The notes under the pieces were generated by a model that did no database searches, was not told the DNA's origin, and saw nothing but the letters and a program-made list of their open reading frames with translations. From Funneliformis mosseae (taxonomy: Eukaryota > Glomeromycota > Glomeromycetes > Glomerales > Glomeraceae), in NCBI GenBank assembly GCA_910592005.1, contig CAJVPP010001306.1, positions 1 through 20,987 of the forward strand: a DNA stretch of 20,987 bases. Direction: 5' to 3'. The position numbers were made by a program, and so were the translations under genes. Numbering within the stretch: the first letter of the stretch is position 1; each line of letters begins with the position of its first letter. This document shows positions 1-10,612 of the stretch, piece by piece.

Positions 1-359
1 GGATCAAAAATTGCACAAGGCTGCAAGAACGAAAGGTTGAGGAAGAACGGTTAATTTCAATTTCTCAGAATAGTATAATTTAGCAGCGAAAAGCAATATG
101 TAATAAAAAAATTTTCTCAAATTTCAATAAAAAATACGTAGGGCAAAAATGCATCCCTTCGTGTTATTACGTTCTTTCGACGCGGTCAAAAGTCAAAAAA
201 AAAAAAAAAAAATAATCAAAAAAAAGATCGATCATCTACATGATACGTGGCATGATCCCATTGGGTGAGGTCACATGAGGCGACAGAGAAATGGCGACGA
301 TTAGAGGTCGTAGACTTTTATAGTCCTTCGCTTCGCTTCAGACAATTATTTGTATTTTC
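1..359. other. Left flank without a supported gene; contains an A18 run
   Basis: No coding region can be supported. The first 100 bases are less AT-rich than what follows and hold two short open frames to TAA/TAG (ending near 54 and 99), which could be the tail of a gene lying mostly outside the window. An uninterrupted run of 18 A lies at 195-212. The segment 240-335 is locally GC-richer but has no long open frame. The hAT relic begins to be recognisable at about 360. Confidence 0.4.
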
Positions 360-1500
360 CAATCATCTTTTCTTTAATTGATGAAAATATTCCTGAGTAC
401 TTGTTTTTTACTATTATTATGATTGATTATAGATGTTGTTTGAGGTTGTAGTATATGATATTCAGCAAAATGACTTTTTACTATATTAATTGCATTTGTT
501 AATTCTTCTTCTATGGTAAATAAAGTAAGTTTTGAACTCAGATCTAATATTGTAGCTACTATGGTAGATTAATCTACTATTTTCCAATACTGATCGATTT
601 TTTGAAGCATTGATGATGCTAACTCATTCTGACTAAAATCTAATTTTCTAATATAATCGTTTAGATATTATTGAATTCCAAGAAATAAAAATCTAACATC
701 AAAAATAGTAGAATAGGAAGAAGCCAAAAGCAAGACTGTTACTTTTTTTAATAGTTCAAGTAAAGTAAGAATATCCTATTTATTTTATAAAATATATTAA
801 TTTTTTTTTTAAAATAATAATAATAAAATCATATTAGCTTACATTTATTTTTATCTATTCTTGTATATCTGGTATCAAATTTCCAATATCCCGATCTGTT
901 ACAGCTAACATTTCAATAAGGTGTAATATTTTTTGAAATTTTATAATCATATAGTAAGTATTATTCCATCTAGTTTTGATATCTAATTGTAGTTTATAAT
1001 ATTGTAAGTTTTCTACTAAACATAATTCTCGTAATTTATTACATCTTTGAGGTGAATTTTTAATTTTTTTCATTAGTTTACAGATTTTGATAATTTTATT
1101 ATCAATGATTTCAATTCCTTGTTATGCTGAATATCTATAATGCTGAAAAGATTGATTATCAAGTTTATATGCAAGTTCTTTTACTATTGTTTTTTCACAA
1201 ATTAATATTACTGATTCATTATCAGTAGTTAAAGCTAAAGTTTTTTCAAGAATGTTAAATTTTGCCAAAACAGATTTTATTGTACTTGCTATATTAATAT
1301 CAGTATAATGAATAGTAAAAGAAACAATATCTAATAAAAAGTGTTACAACTTTTAATTATTATCAATATGGTGGATTGTTAAGCTAAAATATGTATTATT
1401 ATTGAATGTTAGGATCCATATATCTGCTGTTAATGACAATTTACCTGGAATTGCATTTAAATCATATTGTATATTATCACGTTTTTTTTAAAATAATCTA

Positions 1501-1671
1501 CAGTTAACTCTTATTATAACGAACTCTATGTCCTAGACCTCAACTTTGCTATAAGGTTATAGTGAAGATTTTAAGAGATTTGATTGGCCAATTCACTATA
1601 ACGAGAGTATTTTTATTATATTTATTCAAAAAATTTATTATATCAAAGTTCGCTATAACAAGAGTTGACTG
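1501..1671. mobile_element. 171-bp pogo/Tc1-type MITE nested in hAT relic 1
   Basis: The element begins CAGTTAACTCTTATTATAAC and ends with the imperfect reverse complement (CAGTCAACTCTTGTTATAGC when read from the right). About 25 bp of terminal inverted repeat show three mismatches. It is flanked by TA at 1499-1500 and 1672-1673, the target duplication made by Tc1/mariner/pogo transposases. A second inverted pair (GGTTATAGTGAA and TTCACTATAACG) lies inside, so most of the element can fold back. There is no coding capacity. The TIR style (CAG...CTC...TATAACGAA) resembles pogo/Tigger ends, so a pogo-like transposase elsewhere in the genome probably mobilised it. It interrupts the hAT reading frame and is therefore younger than hAT relic 1. 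Confidence 0.85.
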
Positions 1672-2127
1672 TATTACTAAATTTTTAATAGTTGTTTTAT
1701 TTGAAACTTGATATCGAAAATCAAAAGTATTAATTATTTTTATAAATCGAGGATGTTCAACTGATTGAAAAGGTTGTGCATCACCAATTATCCACTCAGT
1801 TATTATAATATCACGTTCTTTTTTTCTTTATTAGACCAAGGATCGGTTATTTAAAGTTCAATTTGCTTTGATTTTTTTCAACATTTTAACATTATCTATT
1901 TTAATTTTATGTACAAATAGTAAGTGTCATTTTAAAGTTGAAATACCAGTATCTTTTTCAAAAACACTTTGACATTTGCAACAAACTGGACGTTCTGGAT
2001 ATTGAGATATTTGATCATTAAAATACTTCTATGTTAGTGAAGTTCAATGAGATTGAAATAAGTCTTCATTACTATTGTTATAATTATCTTCTTCACTAGA
2101 TTTATCTGATTCATTTTGATTTTGTTT

Positions 2128-2199
2128 ATCTTGTTCAAAATCGTAACTTGATTCAAAATTATAATCTTGTTCAGAATTATAATCTTGCTCAAAATCATA
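2128..2199. repeat. Four 18-bp tandem units in the hAT-1 N-terminus
   Basis: Four consecutive 18-base units (2128-2145, 2146-2163, 2164-2181, 2182-2199) follow the pattern ATCTTGTTCAAAATYATA with a few substitutions. Read on the minus strand they encode repeated six-residue units of the type YDFEQD/YNSEQD in the acidic N-terminal tail of the hAT transposase. The length is a multiple of three, so the reading frame is preserved. Confidence 0.8.
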
Positions 2200-2250
2200 A
2201 TCCAAAAAAAATTCAAATTCATCAAAATTATAATTTGAATATTCAGTCAT

Positions 2251-3734
2251 TATTACTTAACAGCTTAAACTTGTAAAAAAAAAAGTGTATTTAATAAAAG
2301 GAATAGTTTAGTAAACTTTGTATTTTTAAACAAAAAAAAACTTTTTGAAAAAAATAAAAGAAAACTAAATGCGCTATTATTAAAGAAATTTCAAAAATAA
2401 ATAATGTGACATTTCCTAATTTATTTTCTATTAATCTCTGAATATTGAATTATTCATTGTTAAATAACTTTCTTTTGAATATTATAACATTAACATTTAT
2501 TTTTTTTTTTAGAACATTTTTAAAACATTTTATATTAAAAAAAAGGTGGTACAACTTACATATAAGTTGTATAACATAAGGTTGTGTTCAAAAATAACTT
2601 AATTTAATAAATCTATGTTAAGATCGATTTGAAACTGTTCTAGTTAAGTCCTAAAAATAGGGACTTGATCCTATTAAGACTAAGTTTCAAGACTCAGTCC
2701 TAAAGTCCAGAACCTGAACTTTACCTTACCCTAATTTTACTATAAAAAAATAAGACTAACCAATTTTATATAGTAAAATACTAATCTTTGCTATACAATA
2801 ACTTCTGATCAGATGGTCTGATTTGAACAAAATTTAGCTTATTGGAATTATCATGCAGAGAAAAATCAGAATTCAATATTAATTTTATGATAATTAGTCT
2901 GCTTAAAAAGTTTTCTAATCATTAAGTACTATTTTTAATGTAGATCTTTACATTATACAAAATTGGCATTATTAATTGGCTAATAAATTTTTATAGGATG
3001 TTTTCCAAAATGTAAGAATTAAAATGAATCAAAAATTATATTTCTAGCATTTGTAGTTAATAAGTTATAAGCGTTTAAAGCTAAAAATAAATTGTTATAT
3101 TTCTTTTGTTAACCACTATACTTTAATTAATTTTTTTATAATATATGCCAAAAATATTGTATCACAAAATTTTTATTTATCAACAGTTTTTTTTTAATAA
3201 GTCATTTATAAAGTTCAAAGTAATTTGAATATGTAATAAAGGAAGATTCAGACTTTATGTTAATAAAATTTTATATGTTATATGATTATTGAATCTTGAA
3301 ATATTAAAGTTTAAAAATTTTAAATAGTGTGATATAATAATTATGGAAATCATTATATGTATAAAGCAATACAGTTATTATTATCATCATTAAATCCTAC
3401 ATAAAGTAATATATGATTGGTTTTTATTGAAATGTTTAATAATTGAATCAATATCAAAAAAAAGATCAGCATCAGCTATTTACAATAAATTAAAAAAAAT
3501 ATTAGGATGATCATTTAAATTACATTTTTATAATTTCTTTAGTATTAAATCTGTATTATAAAATCACATTATTTAAAAATAATGATTTAGCTGAAATTAT
3601 TAATAATTTATAAAAACTATATAATATATATTCTCCCTAAATAATCAAAAAAATTCAAAAAAAAGTTATTATCTTAGGATTACTTTCTTAATTTGCTTAA
3701 TAAAAATAATTATCAAAGAATGACATGTGATTAA
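2251..3734. other. AT-rich spacer with degenerate repeat traces
   Basis: No gene can be supported here. The stretch 2640-2720 is rich in TCCTAA/AGGACT-type words and contains TAGGGACTTGATCC, which resembles the subterminal parts of the hAT element at 4376-5103. It may be the far end of the hAT copy whose C-terminus lies at 3735-3968. The part 3360-3734 is probably decayed transposase sequence of that copy, but I could not follow a frame through it. Confidence 0.4.
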
Positions 3735-3968
3735 TTAGATAGATATCTAAATTCTCCAGTAGATAGTGATGTCAATCCTTTAATTTGGTGGAAAATTCAT
3801 AAAAAAGATTATCTTATATTATCTCAAATAGCTAAAAATTATTTATCAATTCAAGTGATATCAGTTTCATCAGAAAGAGCCTTTTTAATTTCAGGCTTAA
3901 CTATCTCAAAAGTTAGAAATAGGTTAAATTCTGAAACAACAAGAATAATTATTTGTATAAAGTATTAA
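3735..3968 (+). pseudogene. hAT transposase C-terminal dimerisation domain fragment
   Basis: A continuous frame of 77 codons ends in TAA at 3966-3968 and reads as the hATC dimerisation domain. It contains LDRYLNSP, NPLIWWKIHKKDY, ILSQIAKNYLSIQ, SVSSERAFLISG and KVRNRLNSETTR, in the order found in fungal, plant and animal hAT transposases. There is no start codon and the upstream core is unrecognisable, so this is the tail of a decayed copy. It lies on the strand opposite to hAT relic 1 and cannot be the missing end of that copy without an inversion. Trp codons in this fragment (WWK) are intact. The family call is strong; how far the element extends upstream is unknown. Confidence 0.85.
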
Positions 3969-4375
3969 ATTTTAGAAAAAAAATAGTAGAAAATATATAA
4001 ATTTATATTAAAATTGTAGAGATGGATAATAAGACAAAATTATTTTGATCAAAAGCTTGATAGGAATAATATTTTAGTAATAATAGATTACAAAAAAAGT
4101 TTTTTTGTATAATTCGACCTTATTTTTGGTTTATTTTATTATAATAAAATTTTAAATTGGGAATGTTATGTCACATGATTTTTTAGAAAAGAAGAAGAAG
4201 CAAGTTGGATTAATCAGAAGAAGAATTTTTATTCAAAATAATTTATTAGGCATAAAGTTTCGAAATTATTTAACTTAAAATAGAACAGTTTATTAGAAAA
4301 AGTATTTTTGTGAAAAAGAAAATTTAGTTTATCAGTTGACGTAATTTCTTTAATTATTTGAAGATTTAAAAAAAG

Positions 4376-5103
4376 TAGGAATGTTAAAATCTAGTCTAGT
4401 CCTAGTCTAGTCCTAAACCTCTCAGTTCTAAAGAAGACCTGGAAATAGGACTTGAGTCCTAAAACTGAATTCTAGGACCAGATTCTAAGACTGCAGTCTT
4501 ATAGAAATTAGGACTTGTAATCTTAGGACTCAGTCTTATAGAAATTAAGACTTGCAATCCTTAGATTGTGATAAAAAAATAATTGTTCAAGAAGAATAAT
4601 GACAAATTATTTGACTTGAATGATAAAAAAAAAATTGTTTAAGAAAAACGATGATGAATCGTTCAACTTAAATGATAAATAAAATTGTTTAAAAAGAATG
4701 ATGACAAATTGTTTGACTTGAACAACAAATAAAATCATTTAAGAAAAATGAAGATGAATTATTTGGCTTGAAAGATAAAAAATTGTTCAAGAATAATAAC
4801 GAATAATTTGACTTAAACGATAAAAAAAATTGTTCAAGAAGAATGATAACAAATAGTTTGATTTAAATAATAAAAAAAAATCATTTAAAAAGAATGATGA
4901 CGAATCATTTGACTTGAATGATTATTTTCTATAGAACCATAATTTTAGAAGTGCAAGTTCTAATTACTATAGAATCACAGTCTTAGGACTGCAAATCCTA
5001 ATTTCTATAGGACCTTGATCCTATAATTCAAAGGACTTTGAACTGGATTAGACTTTGTGAGACTGTTTAGGATCTAGTCTCATAGGACCTTTTAACATCC
5101 CTA
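4376..5103. mobile_element. 728-bp non-autonomous hAT element with perfect 8-bp TSD
   Basis: The left end reads TAGGAATGTTAAAA and the right end, read inward, TAGGGATGTTAAAA, giving a 14-bp terminal inverted repeat with one mismatch that continues imperfectly inward. The element is flanked by identical AAAAAAAG octamers at 4368-4375 and 5104-5111, the 8-bp target duplication characteristic of hAT elements, as is the TAGGGATG-style end. There is no coding capacity. The subterminal parts (4390-4569 and 4924-5095) are packed with short words in both orientations such as CCTAGGACT, GACTGCAGTC and TATAGAAATTAGGACTTG, plausible transposase binding sites. The centre is the minisatellite at 4570-4923. 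One caution is that the duplicated octamer is low in complexity. Confidence 0.85.
4570..4923. repeat. Seven-unit ~50-bp minisatellite with hairpin potential
   Basis: About seven head-to-tail units of 45-53 bp follow the plan GATAAAAAAAATTGTTCAAG, then a linker AAGAATGATGACAAA, then ATTATTTGACTTGAAT. Each unit contains the ten-base motif ATYRTTYAAG near its start, a variant of it about 20 bases later, and an inverted copy at its end. The first and last copies can therefore pair over about ten bases. It forms the core of the hAT-type element at 4376-5103. Variation between units is mostly C/T or G/A. No open reading frame runs through it. Confidence 0.85.
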
Positions 5104-5217
5104 AAAAAAAGGCTCAAAAAAAGAAAAAGGATGCTAAATATATTTTTTTTTTATACATCAGTTTTCACACTAATAAAAGAACTCAATTTCTTTTAATTTT
5201 GCCTAAGATTTTACAAT

Positions 5218-5354
5218 ATTGTATATATAAACTCTGATCTAAATTTCAGTTTAGACTTCAATTTCAAAATCAGTCTACAAACTGATCCAGTTTAATTTTA
5301 CCCTCAAACTGATAAAAATCGGACTGAAATTGAACTGAACTGTTAATATCCCTA
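5218..5354. repeat. Probable hAT-type end fragment with CAGTTT subterminal repeats
   Basis: The segment ends in TTAATATCCCTA at 5343-5354, which read inward (TAGGGATATTAA) matches the hAT end style of the adjacent element. Internal to it are several short words in both orientations built on ATCAGTTTG / CAAACTGAT and AACTG / CAGTT, as in subterminal binding-site arrays. No partner end with a matching 8-bp duplication was found, so it is either a solo end or the partner has decayed. Similar AATCAGTTTT words occur at 17868-17927. Confidence 0.45.
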
Positions 5355-5700
5355 TTGGCAACTGTATTAATTATTCAGAATGAAGCGAAAGACTATATAT
5401 TATTAGACAGTTTATAAAAATTAAGATCACATAGCGATGTCTAGATATCTACACGCATCACGTCTAATTGAAAATTTTGTGTTAATAAAAAAAACATAAA
5501 CATAAACAAGATAAAAAAAAATAAATTTGTAAAAAATGTTACGAATAAAAAATAAAGTTACATATGTTATGAATGGTATTACATGTTATAAAGATTTACT
5601 TTGAATTTTTTATTTTTTGTTAAAAAAAAATTACAATATTTTTGTTAGAATTTTAGATCTAAGTTTTGGAACAGTATTATTATACTTTATTGTATATGGC
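5355..5700. other. AT-rich spacer downstream of the Helitron coding relic
   Basis: No gene is seen. If the Helitron kept its 3' terminus (a hairpin followed by CTRR, read on the minus strand) it should lie here, but no convincing hairpin-CTRR end could be identified. Confidence 0.4.
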
Positions 5701-8700
5701 TCAGTTTCTTGGTATCATAGAAATCAAACGTTTTTCTTCATTTAACCTTTCTTTTAACCTTTTGCAGTCTTTAATGCGCTGAAGTCTCTTGAAGTTAAAT
5801 GGTTTGAAGAGAAGATCTTTGAGGGTATATACTCGAGATGCAGCTACAAAAGTAAGACCTGCGATAAACTCTTTATCACTGAGATCTACTATGGTCTTTT
5901 TTAATATAAGACCCTGACTTTTATGTACTATAATTATTTATGCAAGACGAACAGGAATTTGCAAGCGTAAACAAGTATTTCCAGATTTATCAATCCAAGT
6001 ACATTGAATTGGTACAATTGGTATAACCCTTTTTCCCTCTAAGCTAATAATAGTAGAACTGTTGTAATTGTCAAAAGAGATCAGGATTGCTATAGGAAAA
6101 GAAGGCAGTCCTTGATCTTCTTTGAATATTATGTCCTGAATAGTTCCCATAGAACCATTAACTAGCCCAGTTTCAGTCTACAGGTTTATCGTTAACATGA
6201 CTTTTGCACTTCTTGCCAGTAGTATATGTGCTTCAAGACCATGCACTATATCAGAATTAGCTTTTTTAGCCTCATTGCTACCTGTATGTATTGCTTGAAT
6301 TTAGCAACAGAAACATTTAGAGATCGAAGTCAATCTATATTTACTGCATTGACTTCAGTCCACTTTGTTAAAATAAATAAGGCATTGGAGAATCTATTAC
6401 ATTCCATTATACTAAGCTTATCTTCAATTTATGTGGTAAGAATTTTCCAATTGTCTATAGTGGATTCTCTATTACACAGTCTTAAGAGAATATCTCTAAA
6501 GTCCTATTATTCTTTAGAGTTTCTTAATTGACGTTAAATGATATCAAGCTTATATACCTCTTTAAACTGTCTATATATCACAAGACCACTATTAGATAAT
6601 GCATCTTTCTTGGTATCAGAATACATAAAATAATCAAAAACAGATGAAAGCTGGTTGAAGTCACTGCATAAAACAATTGACCTTCTGCTAAATAGTTCAT
6701 TTTTATGTTCAAGAAAGGCTTGCTAAAGCCAAATATCGATTAGAGCAAGCATTTGGTAACCAATCATGCTTTTCTCGTCAACGCATTTTGCATCATTTAA
6801 CTATTGGTATTGAAAGTGCTGAATGTATTATTATTCCATTAATGTTAAATACTGCAATTCCTGTTAGTGCAAGTACTATTATAGGTAATCCTGATTCAGC
6901 TCCAATCATTTCTTTAATTCTACTTCAAATTGCTTCTATTAAATAGGTCTTACCGGTCTCAGCAGTTCCCATTAAGATTATCTTTAAAGGATTATTTTTA
7001 TGCTCTGCAAGCATACTTTAGTAATGGGATTCTATTTGCTTAAAGATTGTTTTTTGATTATTATTCAGCGTTTGATAATCCACTATCAAGTTTTCTTTTT
7101 CAGCATTTCTAGAATCTCTGATTACAAATATATCAAGGCCTAAGAGATCTGTATCAGAATACTATTGCCTCGAATTATTGATCCAGTTATAGTTCTGATT
7201 TATATCACAAAATCTTAGGTCAGAGGAGCAATCAAAATTAGTCTTAGACCTATTTCTAAAAGAATCATCCAGTCAGATCAAAATTTATCCCGCTCGTCAT
7301 TTTCAACTATTTTGTCTTTCTCTTTTTCCTCTTCAATTATTTTACTTTCTGTGAGTGATCCAAGTAGATCAATTGGGTCTGCATTGATCTCTTCAAAAAA
7401 ATGATTGTATAATGTTAACTACGTGATAATTCTATTTCTGTTAATTATTGCAAATCTCGATGCTGAATGTGAAGAAGAACCTTTACTCTGCAGAATTCTT
7501 CCTATTGAGATTCTTTATATAATAGTGATAGATGTGAAAAGATACGTATGAAGTTTTTATTTTGGCATCTTTTCCATTGGTCTTTAATTAATCTATGAGT
7601 TAAGTGGAGCCAAAATAACATATAATCCTCAAATTCTGTAAGTTGATCCCAATATATTACTAAAGGTGATTTTTCTATCTAACCTAATTCATTATCAATT
7701 GTAAAAGATTTTTCGCCTTCTCTGATACCGCAAATCCATCTCAGTACTTCCTTATTAATATTCAAGAAAATGAATTGGTGGCTTGAATGGTAAAGAGGAA
7801 GGCCAAGTAGAATGTGACAGGTTTCTTGAGTAGAAATGTCCTGTTCTCCAACACTGTGTAATAGCAACTTTTAGACTAAAGTAATTATTGGATCTTTCGG
7901 TTGACTCTTGTTAAGGATTTGATTCAATATGTCTGAAAAGGCTTCTGATCCTAGTTCTGCTTTACTTGTATACTTTGAAATATATTGTAATGCAGCGTAT
8001 ATACTTAATACTAGTTTTAAGTTCACGTTAGCTTGCTAACCCTACAGCTAAAGTTAGCTATATGGATTAATATACTGATCGTTCCTTGCTATCACAAGCT
8101 CTGGTCGCCCATGGTCATTATCCCGCAAGAATGTTTAGTCAACAATCTCTTTAGGATATTCAAACCTACAAAACTGCTTTCCCTCTTTGTTGATTCGAAG
8201 ATAACATGCAGAACTACATTAGGTATGTCTTTGTAATTTGTTAATTAAATCAATGTAATCTTGCTGATCATTATGTAACTCATTGCTTTTCTTTTGACAC
8301 AGATGCTATTCAGGAACAGGCATGTTGAGACCTGGATTTATTGTGATAACCAGGTTATCAAGATATTGTATAATCTTACTTATCTTATTTTATTTTCTTT
8401 TATTTGTTTCCATTCTATTATAGATGCATTTCTTCTTTTGCTAATCCCATGCACATAAATACTTCTGCAATGCTGCCATTCAAATCAATATCACCAATCC
8501 TCTAAATCCCATTGTTTTTTTAAGACATCGTTAAAGAAAATATCAAATCGCTTGTTGAAAAACCAAATCGTAATATGAGAATTGTTAACGATGTTTTGGT
8601 GATTATTTTGGCTGAGCTTTCAAAGTTGTTAAATAGAATAAGTTTATAGAGTTCAGGCCAGTGCAAATCAGCAGCACTAAATGTAAAGAAAATCAGGCCT

Positions 8701-10202
8701 TGTGTTCCAATTTGCTTATCATATCAGAGAGTTCATAGTGCCGCGCATTCTAAAACTGACGAGATCTATGTAAACCTTCGCCAAATCGTATTATTCTATT
8801 AGTGATATAGTTATCGTCTTGAATGATTCTTTTTTGAATATTCGTAACAATGATTTGAGAATTGGTAAGGTTTATTTAACGTATATTTTTCCTTTCTATA
8901 GTGCCCGTTAACGCATCTGAGAATTTAACGTGAAATATCACCAGCGAGCGTGGTGTGCAAATCTTCTATCTTTATACAAAAGAAGATGTTTGAAATATTC
9001 GGCAAGCTTTACATCTCTAATATACTCTGTATAAAGATCTGCACATCCAGTTGGTATAAAGTCAGAAATGTATATGTGATATACCCTGACGTCTTAAATT
9101 CGTTAATAGGATTATTATTGATTTGTAACCATATAATAGGGTGATTTTCATTTTGCATTCAGTTAAGAGTATGTTTAATGGCAATATCTTTATGATGTGC
9201 TGAGAAAAAGAATGGGACAAAGGTACGTGTAATTATATTATTCTCATTTCATTATCTGATTCTTCAGCAATACTTCAAAGCTGGTCATCAATTGAACCGT
9301 CAATTGGTAAAGATCAAAGAACTTCAAAATTAATGATTATATCAGTATAGTAATGATTATTTTCTTTTAACTATATTAATGCATTAGTAACCTTTTTACA
9401 ATAAACTTTAAAATCTCTGAATGCTTCTGAATTGCTTTTGGATTGATGTCTTATTACAAGTACGTCTAATGACAATAGATGTCGAGGAAGCTTTGTGATA
9501 AATTCTTGAACATTTTGAGAAAAGTTGATTATATTTCTACAATACTTAAATTGTTCTCCATAAAGTCTATAGACTAACATTACAGGAAAAACTCTCGCAA
9601 TTAATATTTTCTCAACCTCTGTGAGGTTCTAAAGTTCATCAGGCACTTCACATGGATTTATATTATTCTCTACTGAGAACTTCTTTGAGGATTTTATTTC
9701 TTTATAGTAATGTTAGCATTTACTTTTACAAGTATAATTGTTGAAAAGCTTTCATTGCATATAGGACAAAGCGTATACTTGAATTTATTAACTTTGTCAC
9801 AAAATTTTTTAAGAAGATTTTGTTCAAATTTACTAAGTATATTAGGCTCAGCATTTATGCCACCTGCGCTATTATCTTGACAAGACTTTTGCTACAGCTG
9901 TTTTTATTGTGAATTCAATTCTTGATTTTTATTTTGATCAATGTTCTTCAAATAAGTTCTTTGTTCACAATAATAATTTAAACATTTTTCACATTGCTTA
10001 TCTGTTTTTATGGCTAATTTTACGCGTTTTCTTTTTTTGTCACATGTAGCATATGTCTCTTTCTTTTCAGCATCCTCTCTTCTCTTTTTGCACTTATATT
10101 CACATTGCTTTTCAAGATGTATTTTACGTTGGCTAAGTGTTTCGTTCTCTCTAGCTTTATGCTTTGAAGAGTATCCCGACTTATAAATTTATTATTTTCC
10201 AT
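5701..10202 (-). pseudogene. Helitron Rep/helicase (RepHel) relic, all domains in order
   Basis: This is a decayed rolling-circle (Helitron-type) transposase of the large fungal form, read right to left. Starting from ATG at 10200-10202 it shows: a basic N-terminus with KREERMLKRKRHM (about 10020-10200); a Cys pair CPICNESF near 9750-9775; a DUF6570-like block at 9371-9580 (NVQEFITKLPRHLLSLDVLV, SEAFRDF); a Helitron_like_N Rep domain at about 8300-9150 (FFTFSAADLHWPEL near 8690; FEWQH then YVHG at 8446-8457); and the two-tyrosine motif YISKY at 7970-7984. Next are VGEQDISTQETCHILLGLPL (7679-7867) and a PIF1-family helicase: Walker A GTAETGKT at 6946-6969, Walker B VDEKSM near 6775-6790, motif VI VHKSQG near 5915, and C-terminus FKRLQRIKDCKRLKER ending in TGA at 5701-5703. 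Many frameshifts and stops interrupt it, several at expected Trp codons, and the helicase appears shortened between motifs I and II. It cannot make a working protein. No Helitron termini were found. Confidence 0.85.
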
Positions 10203-10612
10203 ATGTATGCTAAAGAGAAATTTGCTAAAAATTCTATAGTGGCTTGATTTAGTTTTGTTAACTAAACATTGCACAGCATGATCAATGCGTTAAATTACTG
10301 TATTTAGAATAATCTTGTACATACGTATTTAATTAATTAAATTTATAATCATTGTTAATAAGCTGTTCACATAATACCGACACCCAATATATTATTACAT
10401 TTTTATCATATTTTATTTATGATACATTTACATATTATTCTATTTATTCCTATTATTGCTGTATGTACATTCAATTATTATTACATTTAATTTTATTTAT
10501 ATTTCTAATCTAAAACTCGCAACTCTTAACAAAAAATAGTTAATAAAATTTGATAAATATAGTGGTATGAATATTTCGCTCCGGATTTACAATGGTTTCC
10601 ATTTCCTAGTAA
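10203..10612. other. AT-rich spacer upstream of the Helitron relic
   Basis: The frame of the Helitron N-terminus stays open upstream of 10202 to a stop near 10290, with sequence (AVQCLVNKTKSSHYRIF) that may be leader rather than coding. The remainder is AT-rich with no gene, RNA or clear Helitron 5' TC end. Confidence 0.35.

Larger units (their letters stand above)
360..2250 (-). pseudogene. hAT transposase relic 1 (BED finger to RNase-H core)
   Basis: This is a decayed cut-and-paste hAT transposase read on the minus strand. It opens with ATG at 2248-2250 and an acidic N-terminus (2044-2250) built on repeated YDFEQD-type units. A BED-type zinc finger follows at about 1905-1990: CCKC, then a His pair in HLLFVH, with a stop where BED fingers have Trp. 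Further on come SLTADIW (about 1405-1445), the conserved ALTTDNES block (about 1215-1245), and the stretch at 855-1073 containing LDIKTRWNNTYYM and PQRCNKL, which is typical of the hAT RNase-H-like core. Degraded ATILD-type sequence continues to about 360. The C-terminal hATC dimerisation domain is not seen, so the copy is truncated. Several frame changes and stops are present, including TAG and TGA at expected Trp positions. A 171-bp MITE interrupts it at 1501-1671. The family call is firm; exact ends are not, because no terminal repeats were identified. Confidence 0.85.

Noticed and set aside
300..350. TATAGTCCTTCGCTTCGCTTC resembles, in inverted orientation, GAATGAAGCGAAAGACTATA at about 5378-5400, suggesting the left 5 kb might be one large element.
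   Set aside because: The match is short and imperfect, no target duplication is seen, and several independently bounded elements lie between.
2990..3010. TATAGGATGTTTTCC as a hAT terminus.
   Set aside because: No matching inverted partner or 8-bp duplication was found; TAGGATG alone is not enough.
4570..4923. A CRISPR-like array.
   Set aside because: The units are directly adjacent with no unique spacers, diverge from one another, and sit inside a transposon of a eukaryotic genome.
6226..6531. A 101-codon plus-strand open frame.
   Set aside because: It is antisense to the Helitron helicase region, whose minus-strand translation shows recognisable helicase pieces; it has no domain of its own.
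8033..9144. Plus-strand open frames of 64-67 codons.
   Set aside because: They are shadows of the minus-strand Helitron Rep domain, where conserved motifs are read.
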